A stretch of DNA of 9,163 nt from the NCBI GenBank assembly GCA_017694275.1, contig JADINB010000014.1:1-9163 (forward strand), in the 5' to 3' direction. The number at the start of each line of letters is the position of its first letter. Within the stretch, counting starts at the first letter, position 1. The translations under genes were made by a program, and so were the position numbers. Below are positions 6,271 to 9,163 of the stretch, in pieces. The stretch comes from Candidatus Egerieousia excrementavium. GTDB lineage: Bacteria > Bacteroidota > Bacteroidia > Bacteroidales > UBA932. The notes below the pieces were generated by a model that was given only the letters and a program-made list of their open reading frames with translations, was not told the DNA's origin and searched no databases.

Positions 6271-6993
6271 ATGGAGCAGGTGTACCGCAAGTTGTCAGAG
6301 TCTGAGTCAAGTGATATCCGGGCGCGGATTCTCTACGAAGACAATCATCTGTTTGTCTTTAACAAGCGTGCCGGCGAGATAGTACAGGAAGATCTGACAG
6401 GGGATGAGTCTCTAGAGCAGCTTGTAAAGGCTTTTATTGCCGGACGCGACGGCAAGCCGGGTGCTGTCTTTCTTGGCGTACCCCACAGGCTTGACAGGCC
6501 GGTAAGCGGAATAGTGATATTTGCAAAGACATCCAAAGCCCTGGAGCGGATGAACGAAGAGTTCAGGACAGGGCAGGTTTCGAAATATTATTGGGCTCTG
6601 GTCTGCAAAAGACCTCCAAGGGATGAAGCTCTTCTTACAGGCTATATTACAAGAAATGAAAAGATAAACAAGTCTTATGTCTCTGATTTGCCCAAAAAAG
6701 GGGCAAAAGAGGCCAGGCTTGAATATAAATTGCTGAAATGTACCGACAGATTCTTCCTTCTGGAGATAAAGCTCCTGACGGGCAGGCATCATCAGATACG
6801 CAGCCAGTTGGCGCATATCGGCTGTTGCATAAAGGGAGACCTTAAATACGGTGCCCCCCGTTCTAATCCGGACGGCAGCATATCTCTCCATTCGCGCAGG
6901 GCCGTATTCGTACACCCGGTAAAGAAAATTCCCGTGGAGATTGTGGCTCCGGTGCCAGGTGAGGGGTTCAGGAGAATTGCCGGTATGGAATGA
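6271..6993 (+). CDS. RluA-family RNA pseudouridine synthase
   Basis: This 240-residue cytosolic enzyme isomerises uridine to pseudouridine in rRNA or tRNA. The catalytic motif is PHRLDRPVSG (71-80), with D75 the nucleophile. Upstream is NKRAG (31-35), the counterpart of the family's NKPAG. KYYWALV (105-111) supplies the active-site tyrosine, and LLTGRHHQIRSQLAHIG (168-184) and GDLKYGA (189-195) are the conserved C-terminal motifs. There is no N-terminal S4 domain, so it is the short class, and its target site cannot be named from sequence. The start lies 5 bp after panB with no strong Shine-Dalgarno, which suggests coupled translation. Its stop codon overlaps an ATG (ATGA at 6990-6993) that opens a six-codon frame leading into the next gene. 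Confidence 0.94.
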   Translation: MEQVYRKLSESESSDIRARILYEDNHLFVFNKRAGEIVQEDLTGDESLEQLVKAFIAGRDGKPGAVFLGVPHRLDRPVSGIVIFAKTSKALERMNEEFRTGQVSKYYWALVCKRPPRDEALLTGYITRNEKINKSYVSDLPKKGAKEARLEYKLLKCTDRFFLLEIKLLTGRHHQIRSQLAHIGCCIKGDLKYGAPRSNPDGSISLHSRRAVFVHPVKKIPVEIVAPVPGEGFRRIAGME

Positions 6994-7010
6994 TGAACAT
7001 AAGAACATGA
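6990..7010 (+). other. Six-codon minicistron bridging rluA-family gene and MG2 gene by ATGA overlaps
   Basis: ATGA at 6990-6993 overlaps the stop of the pseudouridine synthase gene. The frame it opens reads M-M-N-I-R-T and stops at 7008-7010, where a second ATGA (7007-7010) overlaps the probable start of the MG2 gene. Such ATGA junctions are a common form of stop-start coupling. The arrangement is plainly present; whether ribosomes use it as a relay is inference, and no Shine-Dalgarno is obvious nearby. Confidence 0.35.
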
Positions 7011-9097
7011 AACGGATTTGCTACAGTTTTATTTTGGTTGCTTTTCTCCTCAAGGCTTTTCCTGGACTTGCCATGGGGCAGGAGCAAGGTCTGCAGGAGA
7101 GGTTTCTTTCCTATTCAAAACTGCTTTCGCCTGAAAAACTCTATATTTCCACCGACAGGGAGAGTTACCGCGTGGGCGACACAATATGGCTTAAGGGCTA
7201 TCTGAAGAACAACTCACTTCTTGCGGAGTTCCCGGAGAGCAATTATATATATGTGGAACTGTTCTCTTCCATGGTGGAGAAAAACCACAATACAGAAACC
7301 GACGAAAACGTCGAGGCCGTGCGGTGCAGGGTGAAGATAAAGCGTGCCGACGGTACATTTTCAGGCTATATCCCGGTCCCTGAAAACCTGAATACGGGGA
7401 TTGCCGTACTCAGAGGATACACCTACTGGATGATGAACCGCAGTCCGGAATACATGTTCAACAAAAACATCGAGATCCGCAACCCTATGAAAGACGAGGT
7501 GGTTGACGCCATGCGGGAGCGGCAGGTGCGCGAAACATACAAGTATACTGAAATAGGGGAGAAGAACCCATTTGCAGAGACAGAAAATACAAAGCGGGAT
7601 ATCGACATTCAGTTTATGCCGGAAAGCGGACGGTATGTTACGGGACAGAATTCGGTAGTCGCCTATAAGGCAATAGATGAAACCGGGCTGGGAACAAAAG
7701 TGAACGGCACACTCTACAAAGACGGCGTGCCATATTGCGATTTCGAAAGCGATGATTCCGGTATGGGGCTGCTGAATCTCTATTTTGATGAAATACCTGA
7801 CGAAATATATGCGCAGGTTTCTGAATCTGACGGATTCTCTGTCAGGGCAGACTTTCCAAAGCCGCAGGAGAGAGCTGTTGTAATCAATCTCAGACCAGAT
7901 TCCAGCGGTGTTTCAATTCTTGTAAGCAGCAGGAACATGCAGGGGTGCGATTCTCTCCATATAGTCATGTACGATGGCTCCGAGATATATCTCAATATCC
8001 CTTATAATCTGCAAAAGGCGAGATATAGAATGGATTATGCATACTTTTCTTCCGGTATCAACAATGTGGCGGTCGTAGACGGCAAGGGGAATCTCTATGC
8101 CCACAGGTCGTTTTTCGTCTTTCCTCCGCAGAACGACATCTCCTTTACAACAGACAGGCAGGAGTATGGCCCCATGGAAAAGGTAATCTGCACATTTGAT
8201 ATGCGTGACAGTTCAGGTGCTCCTCTGTCAGGCGATTTTTCTGTTGCCGTTTCAGATGACATATATGCTCCGTACAGCGGAAAGAACCACAATATTGTAT
8301 CTTATTTTCTGCTTGGAAGCGAGATAGACGGAGTGGTGGAGCATCCGCAGAAATATTTTGACTCCTCAATTCCGTTAAAAGAGAGGATTGAGGCTGCAGA
8401 CCTGCTCATGCTTGCCCAACGGTGGAGATATTACAGTCTGCCTGAAATACTCAAGGGTGAGAGCGAGTTCCCCTATTTTGGAAAGGAGTATACCCAATCC
8501 ATAAGCGGACAGGTATACGGCCTTTTCAAGACCGCAAAAAAATCGATAGTGACATTCATAGCTCCGTCTACAGGCTTTTCTGCAATGGGACAGCTGGATA
8601 CCTCGGGATGGTTTGCCCTGAACGGTCTCGACTTTCCGGACAGCACGCAGTTTATAGTCGGGGCGGTGGGGCTGGACGGTATGAAGAGACGTTTCACTCC
8701 CATACTCGATCCAGACATCTTCGCCATACCTTTCAGCTATCCCAAATACATTGTTCCTCAGAAATATCCGGATTCGTACAAGGTGGCTGCAATGTCTGAC
8801 TACTACAACAGCGGCGGAGAACTGGTCTATTCCATAGATCCGGTCTATATTACGGGAAGAAGAAGCCCTGAAAAAAACAATATCACCCCGCTTCCCTATT
8901 ACAGATTCAAGGAGGGAGACTATGTCGGAGAGGAGGCCCTGAAACCTTATCAGACATACGATCTGCTCACATACATAGTCACGACATGTCCTCCGTTGAG
9001 GTTTGCCGACAGTACCAGGAACGGGGCGAGGTATATAGAATGCAGGACAAAGCGCATTATCATAACTTTTAGGAATTTCATAAATTTTGCATTATGA
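7007..9097 (+). CDS. Exported MG2-domain envelope protein, C-terminus apparently truncated
   Basis: From the ATG at 7007 the product has 696 residues. A 22-codon upstream extension is open but overlaps the previous gene and lacks signal character, whereas the 7007 start gives a classic signal peptide (hydrophobic 5-18, likely cleavage after AMG-24). EKLYISTDRESYRVGDTIWL (43-62) is a macroglobulin MG2-type opening, and the domain runs to ~155. A second macroglobulin-like strand pattern starts at DISFTTDRQEYG (377-388). ISGQVYG (499-505) resembles a carboxypeptidase-regulatory-like beta domain. The end (YDLLTYIVTTCPPLRF, ~651-666) resembles the region before or within a TonB-plug-like tail. Bacteroidales proteins of this type usually continue further. 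The last ~12 codons are AT-rich and do not fit, so I suspect a natural truncation. The function is unknown; a periplasmic or outer-membrane-associated role is likely. It is last in the panB operon. Confidence 0.8.
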   Translation: MKRICYSFILVAFLLKAFPGLAMGQEQGLQERFLSYSKLLSPEKLYISTDRESYRVGDTIWLKGYLKNNSLLAEFPESNYIYVELFSSMVEKNHNTETDENVEAVRCRVKIKRADGTFSGYIPVPENLNTGIAVLRGYTYWMMNRSPEYMFNKNIEIRNPMKDEVVDAMRERQVRETYKYTEIGEKNPFAETENTKRDIDIQFMPESGRYVTGQNSVVAYKAIDETGLGTKVNGTLYKDGVPYCDFESDDSGMGLLNLYFDEIPDEIYAQVSESDGFSVRADFPKPQERAVVINLRPDSSGVSILVSSRNMQGCDSLHIVMYDGSEIYLNIPYNLQKARYRMDYAYFSSGINNVAVVDGKGNLYAHRSFFVFPPQNDISFTTDRQEYGPMEKVICTFDMRDSSGAPLSGDFSVAVSDDIYAPYSGKNHNIVSYFLLGSEIDGVVEHPQKYFDSSIPLKERIEAADLLMLAQRWRYYSLPEILKGESEFPYFGKEYTQSISGQVYGLFKTAKKSIVTFIAPSTGFSAMGQLDTSGWFALNGLDFPDSTQFIVGAVGLDGMKRRFTPILDPDIFAIPFSYPKYIVPQKYPDSYKVAAMSDYYNSGGELVYSIDPVYITGRRSPEKNNITPLPYYRFKEGDYVGEEALKPYQTYDLLTYIVTTCPPLRFADSTRNGARYIECRTKRIIITFRNFINFAL

Positions 9098-9163
9098 TAT
9101 TGATTTTCATTTTATTATATCTTATATAGTTCTGATTATTTATTGAGCGAATTGTTCTTAAGT
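9098..9163. other. AT-rich sequence at right edge, no gene visible
   Basis: From about 9056 to the window end GC content falls to roughly one fifth, far below the preceding gene. All plus frames close quickly, and the minus strand has only very short frames. An 8-bp inverted repeat (TATCATAA at 9058-9065, TTATGATA at 9092-9099) and a 7-bp direct repeat (GCATTAT at 9054-9060 and 9089-9095) lie at the transition. This could be a normal AT-rich spacer or the edge of inserted DNA; the window stops too soon to tell. Confidence 0.4.

Noticed and set aside
6941..7006. Upstream ATG giving the MG2 protein 22 extra residues
   Set aside because: It lies inside the pseudouridine synthase gene and would bury the signal peptide; 7007 is the better start.
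6412..7008. 198-codon minus-strand open frame opposite the pseudouridine synthase
   Set aside because: It has no family features, and the plus strand carries complete RluA motifs over the same span.
8951..9081. Minus-strand frame starting MKFLKVMIMRFVL, which resembles a signal peptide
   Set aside because: It is only about 43 codons, antisense to the MG2 gene, and ends without any domain.
1..9163. CRISPR arrays, tRNA or rRNA genes, transposases, defence genes
   Set aside because: No spaced repeat arrays, cloverleaf-like sequences, rRNA segments or mobile-element protein motifs were seen on either strand.

Overview
The window looks like chromosomal DNA from a member of the Bacteroidales (Bacteroidota). 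Four things point there: a TlpA-like lipoprotein with a DUF4369-type N-terminus, a BspA-type leucine-rich fragment, a TAnnTTTG promoter element in front of the lipoprotein gene, and a PanB and a large MG2-type envelope protein that read like Bacteroidales sequences. I do not assign a genus. Most of the window has mixed base composition; only the last ~100 bases are strikingly AT-rich.

Layout. (1) Positions 2-878, plus strand: the last 27 codons of a gene that resembles the RapZ C-terminal domain, then a MurU-like sugar-1-phosphate nucleotidyltransferase. Together they suggest an amino-sugar or peptidoglycan-recycling operon that begins outside the window. (2) Positions 809-2986, minus strand: a two-gene operon with a lipoprotein carrying a thioredoxin-like domain first, then a bile acid:sodium symporter (BASS) family transporter. 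The transporter gene runs 70 bp into the 3' end of the convergent murU-like gene. (3) Positions 3031-3285, plus strand: an orphan 84-codon remnant of a BspA-type protein, followed by a hairpin with T-tracts on both strands that should terminate transcription in both directions. (4) Positions 3356-5275, minus strand: a complete dnaK. (5) Positions 5276-5449: a divergent control region. (6) Positions 5450-9097, plus strand: a tight operon of panB, an RluA-family pseudouridine synthase and a secreted MG2-domain protein. The last of these appears to be cut short where the AT-rich sequence begins.

How the genes relate. The window mixes housekeeping functions (DnaK chaperone, pantothenate synthesis, RNA modification) with envelope functions (amino-sugar salvage, a periplasmic thioredoxin-fold lipoprotein, a large exported protein). 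I see no mobile-element gene, defence system, CRISPR array or RNA gene, and no convincing new multi-gene system. The points most worth a second look are the atypical CPGS active site of the lipoprotein, the antisense overlap of the murU-like and BASS genes, the non-canonical dnaK promoter region with a small inverted repeat, the BspA remnant, the six-codon ATGA relay before the MG2 gene, and the abrupt compositional break at the right edge.
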